NCBI RefSeq assembly: GCF_005048855.1
Contig: NZ_SUME01000004.1
Location: forward strand, 310,001 to 374,000
DNA: 64,000 bases
Source of the DNA: Sphingobacterium olei
GTDB taxonomy: Bacteria > Bacteroidota > Bacteroidia > Sphingobacteriales > Sphingobacteriaceae
Direction of reading: 5' to 3'
The first letter of the stretch is position 1. Each line of letters opens with the position of its first letter. The translations under genes were made by a program, and so were the position numbers. The notes below the pieces were generated by a model. That model was not told the origin of the DNA. It did not search any database and saw only the letters and a program-made list of their open reading frames with translations. Of the stretch, positions 1 to 9,183 are shown in pieces.

Positions 1-729
1 AATGGTGGCTACCACACCTTTTTGTTGGTTCGACGTTAATGTATTGATGAAATTACCGTACCTATTTGTGAAATCGGTTACGGAAGTAAAAGTCGTGGTA
101 GGATCCCCAGGAGTTTCATAAGCTCCATTCATAGCGTAGCCTAGTACGTCATTGTTACCGAGCCAAAAAGAGAAAAAGCTATGATTTCTCGTTGTTACAA
201 AGTCAAAATAACTTTTCGCGCCTACCTCGGCCTCTGGTAGTAGACGCTCAAAATAAATATTTAAAGCACCGAATAGAGGAACGTAAGCCAAATCTACCCG
301 CATACCCGGTACGCCGTAGTTTTGTATTTCGCTGGTATATCGAGTAAGTTTTCCAGCTTCACGATATGCTAAATTAGACGTTACCTGCTCCATAACCGGT
401 TGACCATCAGTTAGCGATTTCAATTGTAGGTAGCCCGATCCGTTCCGCTGTTCTTCCGAAAAAAATGGTGAATTGAAATTCCCTCCTCCAACACTTTTCA
501 ATTGCTCTGCAATCAAGTTTGGAAAAGCAACTTGTTGGCCCTCTAAATAAAGGCCTCCATCGGCGAATCCAGCAGTGAGCGAATTGCCAATAGCGATGTA
601 TTTTGAAAAATCTGCATTCGTGCCTGAAGATGATTCAAATGAATCTATTTCTGGGGCACAGGAATATGTGGTAAGTGATAAGGAAATAATTCCTAAATAT
701 ACTTTTATTGTGTTTTTGGATCTTTTCAT
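1..729 (-). CDS. SGNH/GDSL-family hydrolase lipoprotein (C-terminus off window)
   Basis: Translating the minus strand from the ATG at 729 gives an open frame to the left edge of the window, so the C-terminus is missing. The N-terminus is a lipoprotein-type signal with a hydrophobic stretch ending near Cys24. Residues 48-54 read GNSLTAG, the block I motif of GDSL/SGNH esterases with Ser50 as expected nucleophile. WLGNND at about 189-194 matches block III (GxND). The final catalytic Asp/His block lies outside the window. Family members are esterases or lipases acting on acyl or acetyl esters; the substrate cannot be read here. It sits 7 bp downstream of the FadL-type porin on the same strand, so they are probably co-transcribed and may handle the same hydrophobic substrate (inference). 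Confidence 0.85.
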   Translation of the reverse strand, partial: MKRSKNTIKVYLGIISLSLTTYSCAPEIDSFESSSGTNADFSKYIAIGNSLTAGFADGGLYLEGQQVAFPNLIAEQLKSVGGGNFNSPFFSEEQRNGSGYLQLKSLTDGQPVMEQVTSNLAYREAGKLTRYTSEIQNYGVPGMRVDLAYVPLFGALNIYFERLLPEAEVGAKSYFDFVTTRNHSFFSFWLGNNDVLGYAMNGAYETPGDPTTTFTSVTDFTNRYGNFINTLTSNQQKGVVATI

Positions 730-736
730 AATGTTG

Positions 737-1963
737 TTACCATTTGTAAGTTAGTGATATGCCCGGCGCATGGATATTTGTCTTATAGGTACCGGACAAT
801 CCAGAAGCTTTGTTTGTTACTGTACGTGCCTGTACTTGCTGAAGCACATATGCTGCAGTTAAGTCCCATTTGTCTGAAAGCAGGTAGGTGAAGCCAGCCG
901 AAGCCATCACCCTGTTGTTGTCTGGCGTTTCTGGAGAAACATAAGGACCCCTTACTGGGGTGTATACGTATCCTATGCCCGCTCGCAACGTGAGGTTGTC
1001 ACACGTTTTATAATTTACCCCTACCTTGCCAGAAAAAGCATTGTCGTATTTTTTCTCCTGACGGGTATCCTGTAAAACTGGTGTATTGTCCGCATAATCG
1101 AAGTCTAGACTCTTATAAATATCATATCCGATAAAAGTCGCATCAGCTGCAATGTCGACTTTCGAACTTGCAGGAAAGCTTATTCCAAAATTAAATGAAG
1201 CGGGTAGCGGTAATTCTGCGTTAAAAGTGGTATTGGGAAAGGATGCGGCAAGCGATGGAGGGACAGAAAAATCCGCATCACCATCTTTGAGCTTTGTAAC
1301 AACTTTTGAACGGTAGCTTAGCGATAGGGATACGTTGTCTTCTAAATGGTAATGTACCCCCAGATTGTATCCCATACCTGTGCCTGTACCCGATAGATTC
1401 GCCTGGCCACTGCTGCCATCTGCCATAGTTACTGGTATTGAACGGGACAAATCAACCAGACCAACATTGTATACAAATCCACCACCAATACCAAAGTTCT
1501 CGGTGATCTTGAAACTTAATGTAGGTTGAATATAAATGGCTCTCATCTGCAAATGATTGAGTTCGTATTTTCCAGGCCAATCCGTTCCCCAATCAACCGA
1601 ACCACCGAAAGGTGTGTAAACACCAATCCCGGCTTTCCACCATGAGTTTTTAGGACCGAAAGTGGCAAATACAGAAAATGGAGGAGTAATCTTGAATTTT
1701 GTGTTATGAATTTCTGTGCTATTGTATTCTCGAAAAGCAGAGCGGTACATAACAGCGGAAGCGCCAATGGCGATCCCGTTGCCTTCCATCTTAGCTAAAG
1801 CGCCAGGACTATAGAAAATGCTTGCCTCATCGATAAATAATGCCGATCCCGCACCGGCCATACCTACCGCTTTCTGACTCTGTGTATTGACCTGAGAACC
1901 CTGGGCAAATAATAAAGTGGGACTAGCCAATAATAAACTTAGTAGTAATTTTTTCATATGCAT
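737..1963 (-). CDS. OmpP1/FadL-family outer-membrane transporter
   Basis: A 408-residue protein with an N-terminal signal peptide (MKKLLLSLLLASPTLLFAQ after an alternative start two codons upstream). The segment QSQKAVGMAGAGSA followed by ASIFYSPGALAKM is the typical FadL/OmpP1/TodX N-terminal plug and first-strand pattern, and the rest alternates short amphipathic strands to a terminal aromatic residue (YKW), as in a 14-strand barrel. Family members carry long-chain fatty acids or other hydrophobic compounds across the outer membrane. The start could be ATG 1963 or ATG 1957; the second leaves a cleaner signal peptide. The next gene downstream is a GDSL hydrolase lipoprotein separated by 7 bp. 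Substrate unknown. Confidence 0.9.
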   Translation of the reverse strand: MHMKKLLLSLLLASPTLLFAQGSQVNTQSQKAVGMAGAGSALFIDEASIFYSPGALAKMEGNGIAIGASAVMYRSAFREYNSTEIHNTKFKITPPFSVFATFGPKNSWWKAGIGVYTPFGGSVDWGTDWPGKYELNHLQMRAIYIQPTLSFKITENFGIGGGFVYNVGLVDLSRSIPVTMADGSSGQANLSGTGTGMGYNLGVHYHLEDNVSLSLSYRSKVVTKLKDGDADFSVPPSLAASFPNTTFNAELPLPASFNFGISFPASSKVDIAADATFIGYDIYKSLDFDYADNTPVLQDTRQEKKYDNAFSGKVGVNYKTCDNLTLRAGIGYVYTPVRGPYVSPETPDNNRVMASAGFTYLLSDKWDLTAAYVLQQVQARTVTNKASGLSGTYKTNIHAPGISLTYKW

Positions 1964-2150
1964 ATAATTTTTCTGTTCGAAACTTCGGCGATAAACTTTG
2001 TATCACACCGGGTTCATACATGTATTCTGGTTAGCTAATGATGATAAAATATAATGCTAACATAGTATTTTTTTGTTAATAAAAATAATTTTTTATCTTT
2101 TTTTAATAGAGTTATATGAAATAGCTATATTCAAAAAAAAATAATTTGAT

Positions 2151-2648
2151 ATGAGTCAAGTAAAATTTAAAGGAAGTCCTGTAAATACAAAAGGTACATT
2201 ACCACAAGTGGGGTCTAAAGCCCCAGATTTTTCATTAACCGGAGGGGATTTATCTCAAAAGACATTGGGAGACTTCGCAGGTAAAAAGGTAATTTTAAAT
2301 ATCTTCCCCAGTGTGGACACAGGTACATGTGCCGCATCTGTACGGAAATTTAATGAAAAGGCTTCGAGTTTGGAAAATACGATCGTTCTATGTATTTCTA
2401 AAGATTTACCTTTCGCACAGGGACGTTTTTGCGCAGCCGAGGGATTGGAAAATGTGGTTTCGCTTTCGGAATATAAAGACGCTAATTTTTCAGATGCATA
2501 TGGCGTGAAGTTTATTGAAGGACCTTTGGAAGGTTTGTTGAGCCGTGCTATAGTGGTGTTGGATGAACACGGAAATGTGATTTATACGGAGCAGGTTGAA
2601 GAGACAGTAGAGGAGCCGAATTATGAGGCTGCGCTAGCTGCGCTGTAG
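2151..2648 (+). CDS. tpx: Thiol peroxidase Tpx (2-Cys atypical peroxiredoxin)
   Basis: A 165-residue protein of the usual Tpx length. It reduces hydrogen and alkyl hydroperoxides using a thioredoxin-regenerated disulfide in the cytoplasm. The peroxidatic site is SVDTGTC with Cys60 and the conserved Thr57. The resolving cysteine Cys94 lies in GRFCAAEG, matching the RFCGAEG motif of Tpx rather than the AhpC or Bcp groups. The N-terminal [22 protein letters not shown] layout is typical. It is transcribed alone, divergent from the FadL-type porin gene, and is followed by a long hairpin at 2667-2718. Confidence 0.96.
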   Translation: MSQVKFKGSPVNTKGTLPQVGSKAPDFSLTGGDLSQKTLGDFAGKKVILNIFPSVDTGTCAASVRKFNEKASSLENTIVLCISKDLPFAQGRFCAAEGLENVVSLSEYKDANFSDAYGVKFIEGPLEGLLSRAIVVLDEHGNVIYTEQVEETVEEPNYEAALAAL

Positions 2649-2666
2649 ACACTGGTCAATAGACCG

Positions 2667-2718
2667 TAACTTTCCTTCTATATGTTGTTTCGATGACTTG
2701 CATATAAAGGGAAAGTTA
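2667..2718 (+). terminator. Long imperfect hairpin between tpx and gmd
   Basis: The arms at 2667-2684 and 2701-2718 pair over 18 bp with two mismatches around a 16-nt loop. There is no clear T-run after it, so it may end tpx transcription, act as a processing site, or be a small dispersed repeat. It overlaps the candidate gmd promoter. Confidence 0.45.
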
Positions 2719-2728
2719 TCTAAGTTTG
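2697..2728 (+). promoter_or_regulatory. Candidate Bacteroidota-type promoter for gmd
   Basis: CTTG at 2697-2700 and TAAGTTTG at 2721-2728 are spaced 20 bp apart, close to the TTTG-N17-23-TAnnTTTG pattern used by the Bacteroidota primary sigma factor. The gmd ATG at 2745 lies 16 bp further on, which implies a very short leader. Confidence 0.45.
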
Positions 2729-2744
2729 GGCAATATTGCTTAAT

Positions 2745-3896
2745 ATGGAATCAAATACGCGTAAGACGGCCCTTATTACTGGAGTGACTGGTCAAGATGG
2801 GGCTTATTTAGCCGAATTTTTACTTAAAAAAGGGTACATTGTACATGGCTTAAAAAGAAGAAGTTCGCTTTTCAATACAGACCGAATCGACCATCTCTAT
2901 CAAGATCCTCATCTTGATAATCGTAATTTTATTCTTCATTATGGAGATTTGACAGATTCTACTAATTTGATTCGTGTTATTCAGCAAACACAACCTGATG
3001 AAATATATAATCTGGCGGCTCAATCCCATGTAAAGGTCAGTTTTGATACCCCTGAATACACAGCTAATGCAGATGGTGTAGGGGCTCTTCGCGTACTGGA
3101 AGCGGTACGTTTACTAGGACTAGCGGAGAAAACGAAAGTCTACCAAGCCTCTACTTCTGAATTATATGGATTAGTACAGGAGGTACCCCAAAGTGAAACT
3201 ACTCCGTTTTATCCGCGTAGTCCTTATGCTGTTGCCAAGATGTATGGATATTGGATTACAGTAAACTACCGTGAGGCGTATAATATGTTTGCATGTAATG
3301 GTATCTTGTTTAATCATGAAAGTCCGGTACGGGGAGAAACATTTGTGACACGTAAAATTACTCGAGCCGTTGCAAAGATCGCTTTAGGCTTGCAACATAA
3401 ATTGTATCTGGGAAATCTTTCTGCTCAGAGAGATTGGGGGCATGCCAAAGACTATGTTGAAGCCATGTGGCTTATTTTGCAACAAGAAAAGCCTGAAGAT
3501 TTTGTTATTGCTACCGGAGTGACGACAACCGTTAGAGATTTCGTGCGGCTGAGTTTTGCTGAACTTGGTATTGAAGTCGAGTTTAGTGGCCGTGGCGAAG
3601 GCGAAAAAGGTGTAATAATTGATAGAGATGACGAGCGTTTACAAGCATTAAATATCAATCCAGAGCACGTAAAATTCGGTCAGACGGTTGTTGAAGTTGA
3701 TCCGAGTTATTTTAGACCTACAGAAGTAGATTTGTTGATAGGTGATCCTTCGAAAGCTCAAAATCAATTGGGATGGAAGCCCAAATATACGCTTGAAACG
3801 TTGATTTCTGAGATGGTGTTGTCAGATTTGCATCTGATGCATAAAGAGCAGTATCTTAAAGATGGCGGGTTTGATGTCCTTAATTATTTCGAATAA
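2745..3896 (+). CDS. gmd: GDP-mannose 4,6-dehydratase
   Basis: Converts GDP-D-mannose to GDP-4-keto-6-deoxymannose, the first step to GDP-fucose, GDP-rhamnose and perosamine for surface polysaccharide. It is an extended SDR: the Rossmann motif [14 protein letters not shown] is near the N-terminus. The catalytic centre shows STSELYG and the YxxxK pair in [31 protein letters not shown] is the conserved substrate-binding segment. Length (383 residues) is normal. A TTG three codons upstream (2736) is in frame, but ATG 2745 gives the canonical start. No GDP-fucose synthase follows, so the partner enzyme must be encoded elsewhere. Confidence 0.97.
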   Translation: MESNTRKTALITGVTGQDGAYLAEFLLKKGYIVHGLKRRSSLFNTDRIDHLYQDPHLDNRNFILHYGDLTDSTNLIRVIQQTQPDEIYNLAAQSHVKVSFDTPEYTANADGVGALRVLEAVRLLGLAEKTKVYQASTSELYGLVQEVPQSETTPFYPRSPYAVAKMYGYWITVNYREAYNMFACNGILFNHESPVRGETFVTRKITRAVAKIALGLQHKLYLGNLSAQRDWGHAKDYVEAMWLILQQEKPEDFVIATGVTTTVRDFVRLSFAELGIEVEFSGRGEGEKGVIIDRDDERLQALNINPEHVKFGQTVVEVDPSYFRPTEVDLLIGDPSKAQNQLGWKPKYTLETLISEMVLSDLHLMHKEQYLKDGGFDVLNYFE

Positions 3897-3969
3897 GCTA
3901 AATTGGAATAATTTTTGATATCCAATTGATTAATGAGAAATATTTACGACAATCTGAAAAAATACAGAA

Positions 3970-4911
3970 GTGAGTAAGGCTATGGAAGTTAAAAGTGCAG
4001 GTCAACAGAGCGGAGCGTCAGAAGAGAAAAAAGATAATTCTAAAATTTATTTTTTTATTATAGCTATAGTTGCGTTATTGATGACTAACGTCTATTTTTA
4101 TGTGAAATTTAAATCTTCTGGCGAAAAGCTATATACCATAACATTAGAGAAGGAAAGCCTACAAATTGAAATAGATCGAATAGAAGCCGAATTGGATAAT
4201 TTAAGCAATCAAGATATTGCATTGTCTGGAGAGATCATCGCCTCTGAGCGTGAGGCTAGAAATGTAATTGAAGGACTTCGGCAGAAACTAGAAATTTCAG
4301 GAATATCAGAAGATGAACTGGCATCTGCAAGACAACAGGTAATTCGTCTGAAGCAGGATGTCGCCGATTTGAAGGTCAGTATGAGTGAATTAAAACTTCA
4401 AAATGATATGTTGGCAAGGGAGAATAAACTCCTTTCATCTGAAGTCAGGGAAAGAGCACAGCACATTGAAGAAATAGCACAAAAAAATAAGGACCTTAAT
4501 GATAAGGTTAATATTGCTTCTTCTATTAAAGTTTCCAATATACAGGTCAATGGCATTGAAATATCTAGAAGGGGTAATATTGAAATAGAAACTAAGGCAA
4601 AAAGGGTTGATGAATTACAGATCAAATTTACTATTGCAGACAATCCATTAGCCGTGGCAGGGAATAAAGATGTTTTTATTCGAGTCATAGACCCACAGGG
4701 TAATTTAATTGCCAACCCAAATAATATTTTTTATATTCACGGTGATAAGCTTCAATATTCTATCAAAGAGTCAATTCATTTTACCAATAGAGGAGAAGAA
4801 TATCTATTTCTATGGAAAGATGCAGCTGGTGGATTTAAAAAAGGTGCGTATACCGTGTTATTATATGCTGACAATGCTATTATGGGTAGATCGAGTGTCG
4901 TTTTAAAATAA
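3970..4911 (+). CDS. Inner-membrane-anchored coiled-coil protein, function unknown
   Basis: A 313-residue protein, starting at GTG 3970 or ATG 3982. A short polar N-terminus leads into one transmembrane helix (about residues 26-46, rich in Ile/Ala/Val). A long heptad-rich coiled coil covers about residues 55-185. The C-terminal third is a beta-rich domain (from about residue 190), predicted to lie in the periplasm. No catalytic motif is visible. The architecture, an anchor plus coiled-coil spacer plus beta domain, fits an envelope scaffold, but no named family was recognised. It lies 73 bp behind gmd on the same strand and is followed by about 0.8 kb without an assigned gene. Confidence 0.75.
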   Translation: MSKAMEVKSAGQQSGASEEKKDNSKIYFFIIAIVALLMTNVYFYVKFKSSGEKLYTITLEKESLQIEIDRIEAELDNLSNQDIALSGEIIASEREARNVIEGLRQKLEISGISEDELASARQQVIRLKQDVADLKVSMSELKLQNDMLARENKLLSSEVRERAQHIEEIAQKNKDLNDKVNIASSIKVSNIQVNGIEISRRGNIEIETKAKRVDELQIKFTIADNPLAVAGNKDVFIRVIDPQGNLIANPNNIFYIHGDKLQYSIKESIHFTNRGEEYLFLWKDAAGGFKKGAYTVLLYADNAIMGRSSVVLK

Positions 4912-5699
4912 CGTCCGTGCGTGGACAGTTGAAATATGTATCGCATTGAAAGAGGGGACACCTTCTTTCTCTATTTTCTCTTTATCAACCTCCCCCTCAC
5001 CCGACTTTTTGTTTACATGCGCAAAACGGATCAATCAAGATTTCTAGGGATATTGTTGGTGGTAAGAGAAGGTTTTTCTTAAGCAAATTTCCTTTGTCGC
5101 TTAGACCGTGACTGGTCCATACTTTTTTCATCAAGAACTTTTTATTCAAAGGCATTCAAGAGCCTCTGCGAGGGTTTGTCTTGCCAAAAGTATGCAAAAG
5201 CGTGTCGCTCGAACCTTTTGGCCGTAAGGATAGTGCCTCCCATTGCCATTGCCAAAAGCTTCACAGGCGACATTTTTCGGGAATGTGGGGATAGTGCATT
5301 TGTAGTACAGTTATATACGTCAGCTGAATTGAAAAAAAACGGCCTTAGCGGATTTGGACGTGCAGGCAGCAGATGAAGTGTTGCAGAAACGTACAATCAG
5401 CACTTAACCAAGCAGATCTCAGCCTTTGAAATGGGATAGTGTGCCGTAGGCCTAAGAGCTGCACATTGCATCATCGCGTAGCCGGAACGACAAATACGGT
5501 ACAGCCTTGACTCTTTGCTTCTTTCTCGTCAAAGGAGAAAGAAGGAGCCCAGCCACGGCCAGTGGCGGAAAGGTGGTGAAATGGGAATTTTCAAACTGTA
5601 TAAAAAATAAGTTCTTTTAATAATGATAATCTCCACTTAATCCAACTACTAATCAAGTTTTGATACTATTGATGCAGATAGTTCAAGTGTGTTCAGATA
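4912..5699. other. 788-bp region without a convincing gene
   Basis: The only open frames here are short, overlap on both strands and resemble no known protein. The segment from about 5160 to 5600 has less A/T than normal spacers in this window. It contains a perfect 10-bp inverted repeat with a 7-nt loop (arms 5518-5527 and 5535-5544), built on CTTCTTTCTC and its complement. It may be a remnant of a mobile or dispersed repeat element, or an unrecognised non-coding RNA; the sequence alone does not decide. Confidence 0.5.
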
Positions 5700-6752
5700 T
5701 TAATTTGTTAAATTTTCTTTTTTGGGAAAGACAAGCGATGCAACAATACTGATCGCTAGTATTCCGATAATGATGATCAAGGAGTGTACAGTTTTGAATC
5801 CCAGTTGTTCTAACCAACCATGTAGCAGCATCTTCGTTCCAATGAATACCAATAAGAAGGCAAGACCCACTTTTAAGTAATGAAATTTATGGATAACATT
5901 CACCAATAAGAAAAACATAGATCGCAGTCCCAAGACCGCGAAAATATTAGAAAAGAATACAATGTAGGGGTCTTTAGTGATAGAAAATATTGCGGGAATA
6001 GAGTCTACTGCAAAAATTAAGTCTGTAAATTCAATAACCAATAACACTAAGAAAAGAGGAGTCATATACTTTACACCATTTTCGACATGAAAGAAACGTC
6101 CTCCATCCATTTTGTGTGTGACCTTGAAATATTTGGAAGCAAATTTTACGACCCGGTGGTTTTGAGGATCTACCTCTTCCTCTGTGTTACGATTAATAAA
6201 CATCGTAATGCCTGTATATACTAAAAAAGCTCCAAATAGATAAAGTATCCAACCGAATTTGGCAATCAATGCAGCACCTACAAAAATGAAAATACAACGT
6301 AATAAAATAGCCCCAATGATTCCCCAAACCAGTACTTTGTGATAGTATTTTTCCGGAATACCGAATGAAGAGAATAACAATACCATAACAAAGATATTGT
6401 CTACTGAAAGCGCGTATTCAACGACATAGCCCGTTAGATATTCGATGGTTAGGTTTTTGTTGTAAATTTGAATACTTGCAGCAAGATCAGACTCGATGAT
6501 TTTGATATTATGGTAATTTTTTGCGATGATTTCCTTAAGTCGAGCTATATCGTGGATATTGTGTAGTTCATGTCCCCAAAAATAAAGTACTAGTCCGAAA
6601 CCCAGAGCAAAAAGTACCCAGATAGTGGACATGATCGCTGCGGTTTTGAAGGAGACAGGTTTATCGCCTTTGGAAAACAATCCTAAATCTATAGCAAGCA
6701 TGAGGATAATAAAAATAATAAATCCTCCAAAAAACATTAACTCGTGGCTCAT
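5700..6752 (-). CDS. TerC/Alx-family integral membrane protein
   Basis: A 350-residue polytopic protein with about nine hydrophobic segments. The two family signatures are present: YALSVDNIFVMVLLF in the third helix region and EFTDLIFAVDSIPAIFSIT in the later one, each carrying the conserved acidic residues (SVDN and AVDS) thought to bind metal. TerC/Alx proteins are linked to tellurite resistance and to manganese export that supports metalation of exported proteins. Compared with short TerC proteins, it has a longer loop after helix two (around residues 65-105). The gene begins 3 bp after the stop of the polyprenyl synthase gene, so the two are likely co-transcribed. Confidence 0.92.
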   Translation of the reverse strand: MSHELMFFGGFIIFIILMLAIDLGLFSKGDKPVSFKTAAIMSTIWVLFALGFGLVLYFWGHELHNIHDIARLKEIIAKNYHNIKIIESDLAASIQIYNKNLTIEYLTGYVVEYALSVDNIFVMVLLFSSFGIPEKYYHKVLVWGIIGAILLRCIFIFVGAALIAKFGWILYLFGAFLVYTGITMFINRNTEEEVDPQNHRVVKFASKYFKVTHKMDGGRFFHVENGVKYMTPLFLVLLVIEFTDLIFAVDSIPAIFSITKDPYIVFFSNIFAVLGLRSMFFLLVNVIHKFHYLKVGLAFLLVFIGTKMLLHGWLEQLGFKTVHSLIIIIGILAISIVASLVFPKKENLTN

Positions 6753-6755
6753 ATC

Positions 6756-7727
6756 TTATTTTTTTCTTTCTGTGGTGAATTTGACTAGTTGTTGTAACCC
6801 TGTTTTGTAGATGCTATCCGGAAATTGTGCTAAAATCTGAAAAGCTTCCTGCTGGTAAGCTAACATTTTTTCGGTTGCATAATCCAATCCACCACTGCTT
6901 CGCACAAAATCAATGACTTCTTCTATTTTTTTACTATCCTCATTGTGGTTTTTGACCAAATTAATAATTCGTCTTTTTTCTGCAGAAGTCGTTTTGCTTA
7001 AAGCATATATAAGTGGCAATGTCATTTTCTTTTCTTTGATATCATTACCTACGGGTTTGCCTATATCATCTACTCCAAAATCGAATAGATCGTCTTTGAT
7101 TTGGAATGCAATGCCTACTTTTTCGCCAAATTCACGCATTTTTTCTACAATATCTGCTGTTGCATCCACTGATGAGGCTCCACAGGCACAACATGACGCG
7201 ATAAGAGAAGCAGTCTTCTTTCGGATTATTTCATAGTAAATATCCTCTTTAATATCCAGCTTGCGTGCTTTTTCAATTTGTAGGAGCTCGCCTTCACTCA
7301 TCTGCTCAACAGCTTCCGACACAATTCGGAGTAATTCATGTTCTTGATTGGCTACGGAGAGGAGCAAGCCTTTGGAGAGGAGAAAATCCCCCACCAAGAC
7401 GGCAACTTTATTTTTCCATAAAGCATTTACGGAAAAAAATCCTCTTCGTTCATTGGCATTATCTACGACATCATCATGAACGAGTGAGGCGGTGTGAAGC
7501 AGCTCTACCAACGAAGCGCCACGATAGGTCGATTCATTAATGGTACCGCACAGTCCTGCAGAAAAAAATACAAACATGGGGCGCATCTGTTTGCCTTTTT
7601 GCTTGTATAAATATTGAGTGATAATATCTAGTAAAGGAACAGAACTTTGCATGGATTGCTTAAACTTTACTTCGAAAGTTGACAGTTCTGTTGCTATGGG
7701 TTTTTGTATCTCTTTTAACTTCAGCAT
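6756..7727 (-). CDS. Trans-polyprenyl diphosphate synthase
   Basis: A 323-residue class I isoprenyl diphosphate synthase that condenses isopentenyl diphosphate with allylic primers; in Bacteroidota the usual product feeds menaquinone side chains. The first Asp-rich motif is DDVVD at residues 85-89 followed by NANERRG. The second is QIKDDLFDF with GKPVGNDIKEKKMTLP behind it, both complete. KGKQMRP near residue 44 binds the substrate diphosphate. The product chain length is not certain from sequence, so octaprenyl versus hexa/heptaprenyl is left open. It is the first gene of a two-gene unit with the TerC protein. Confidence 0.95.
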   Translation of the reverse strand: MLKLKEIQKPIATELSTFEVKFKQSMQSSVPLLDIITQYLYKQKGKQMRPMFVFFSAGLCGTINESTYRGASLVELLHTASLVHDDVVDNANERRGFFSVNALWKNKVAVLVGDFLLSKGLLLSVANQEHELLRIVSEAVEQMSEGELLQIEKARKLDIKEDIYYEIIRKKTASLIASCCACGASSVDATADIVEKMREFGEKVGIAFQIKDDLFDFGVDDIGKPVGNDIKEKKMTLPLIYALSKTTSAEKRRIINLVKNHNEDSKKIEEVIDFVRSSGGLDYATEKMLAYQQEAFQILAQFPDSIYKTGLQQLVKFTTERKK

Positions 7728-7786
7728 GAATGATGGTAAATACCAAATAGAGTATAAATGATGCTTTAAAGATAAGAAAAATAACC

Positions 7787-8350
7787 TTATAAAGATTTGA
7801 CAGTTTTATCTAATTCTTCAAACCACTCTTCTCCGTATTCGCGGATGAGGGGATCCTTCAAGAATTGGTAAACTGGGACTTGTAGTTCTTTTCCAAAACT
7901 ACAGGCATCTTTGCAAATATGCCATTTATCATAATGAAGCACATCAAATTCCGGGTAATGTGTGGTACGAATAGGGTAGAGGTGACATGAAATCGGTTTT
8001 TTCCAGTGTATTTCACCTAGCTCATATGCTTTTTCGATAGCGCATTTAGTAATGCCATTTTCCCAGGTAACGTAAGCACACTCTTTATTGCCGTCTACAC
8101 ATGTCGTCGTGAGGTCACCGTCTGCGTCGATAACATGCGTGCCTTGTTCCTCAATGGCTTCAATTCCTTTGGCAGTCATGAAGGGCTTTACTTTGGTGTA
8201 AATCTCGTTTAATATATGTGTCTCATCTTTCCGTAAAGGTGCCCCTGAATCGCCCTCTACACAACAGATTCCTTTACATTTCGATAGATTGCAAACAAAA
8301 TCGTTGTTTATCAAATCCTCATGTACTAACACATTACCGACCTCAATCAT
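7787..8350 (-). CDS. DUF3109 family cysteine-rich protein
   Basis: A 187-residue cytoplasmic protein. Cysteines are conserved in the pattern CNLSKCKGICCVEGDSGAPL near residues 21-40, then at TTCVDGNKECAY, TKCAIEKAYE, ISCHLYPIR and HICKDACSFG. This spacing marks the Bacteroidota DUF3109 family and resembles the YkgJ-type zinc or iron-sulfur binding proteins. The biochemical role is unknown; metal binding is inferred from the cysteine clusters. It lies just downstream (7 bp) of the DUF3108 gene on the minus strand. Confidence 0.9.
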   Translation of the reverse strand: MIEVGNVLVHEDLINNDFVCNLSKCKGICCVEGDSGAPLRKDETHILNEIYTKVKPFMTAKGIEAIEEQGTHVIDADGDLTTTCVDGNKECAYVTWENGITKCAIEKAYELGEIHWKKPISCHLYPIRTTHYPEFDVLHYDKWHICKDACSFGKELQVPVYQFLKDPLIREYGEEWFEELDKTVKSL

Positions 8351-8357
8351 GACTTAT

Positions 8358-9152
8358 TTATTTTGAATAGCTAACTTTTTTTCCAAGTTCGTATTTTAAT
8401 CCTTTGGCATCCGTGAGTTCCATCGTCACAGAACCAATTAGAATCTCTACATGGGCACGTACGGGAATCCGATTTCCATCATTCGTTACCCAAAGGTATA
8501 ATTTACTGTTCTTTTTAAAGATACGTCCCGGTTTTATCTCCGGGCTGAATTTTATGCATTCAACCGTACCTAGACTTGTTTTTATTTTTTCTATGCCTTC
8601 ATAAGTAATCCCCAATTGCTCAACTTCGTCATTTAGAAAATAGGAAATCTTAAAGGCATCCCCTTTTTTTAGAGTGGATAAATCTAAGTTTCTCGCGAAA
8701 TAATAAGCGGATAAAAGGTCGAAAGTTTGTAATACAGGTGTTTTGAATGTACCTTTTCTTCCTTTCACCGATCTATTCCTGTGGTCAAATGTAGCATACT
8801 CTTTGCGCGTATAGCTGCCTTCCCGGATATCTTCGGTGTATAAGTGCGGAAGATAGGTGTCCCCATCTATATAAGAATCATATTTATTTTTGACAGTATA
8901 AAATACAGAGAATGCCCCCGACGTTTCGCCAACCGCATTTAAGTGAAACGCATCATTTGCACTAAATTTTAAGTTAGATTTACTTACAGATAGCACTCCT
9001 GTGGCTGCCGACATAAAGCCATATTTAAGTTTATAAGTCAACTTCTCGCCCTCTTTAAATGTGGGTTCTTTTAAGTAAGGTAAAGCAGTTTGTCCCATGC
9101 TTACGGAAGCCGTAAATAATATAGACAGAATAAATATATATAGTGTTCTCAT
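8358..9152 (-). CDS. DUF3108 domain exported protein
   Basis: The frame is open further upstream, but ATG 9152 is the better start. It gives a clean signal peptide (MRTLYIFILSILFTASVSMGQ) and removes an overlap with the coding end of the DUF2480 gene. The mature protein of about 245 residues is beta-rich, with GEKLTYKLKYGFMSAATGVL at its start and DAYIDG/YLPHLYTED-like strands, the layout of DUF3108. Members are periplasmic or outer-membrane associated with no established activity. It is 31 bp from the preceding DUF2480 gene and 7 bp from DUF3109, so a three-gene unit is likely. Confidence 0.85.
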   Translation of the reverse strand: MRTLYIFILSILFTASVSMGQTALPYLKEPTFKEGEKLTYKLKYGFMSAATGVLSVSKSNLKFSANDAFHLNAVGETSGAFSVFYTVKNKYDSYIDGDTYLPHLYTEDIREGSYTRKEYATFDHRNRSVKGRKGTFKTPVLQTFDLLSAYYFARNLDLSTLKKGDAFKISYFLNDEVEQLGITYEGIEKIKTSLGTVECIKFSPEIKPGRIFKKNSKLYLWVTNDGNRIPVRAHVEILIGSVTMELTDAKGLKYELGKKVSYSK

Positions 9153-9183
9153 GTTTAATAGGACAATCTTACAAGTAAAAAGT

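Noticed and set aside
3901..3927. AATTGGA/TCCAATT stem behind gmd as terminator
   Set aside because: The loop is 13 nt, pairing is AT-rich and no T-run follows.
5142..5396. Two opposing frames of 66 and 84 codons
   Set aside because: They overlap on opposite strands and match nothing known; treated as non-coding.
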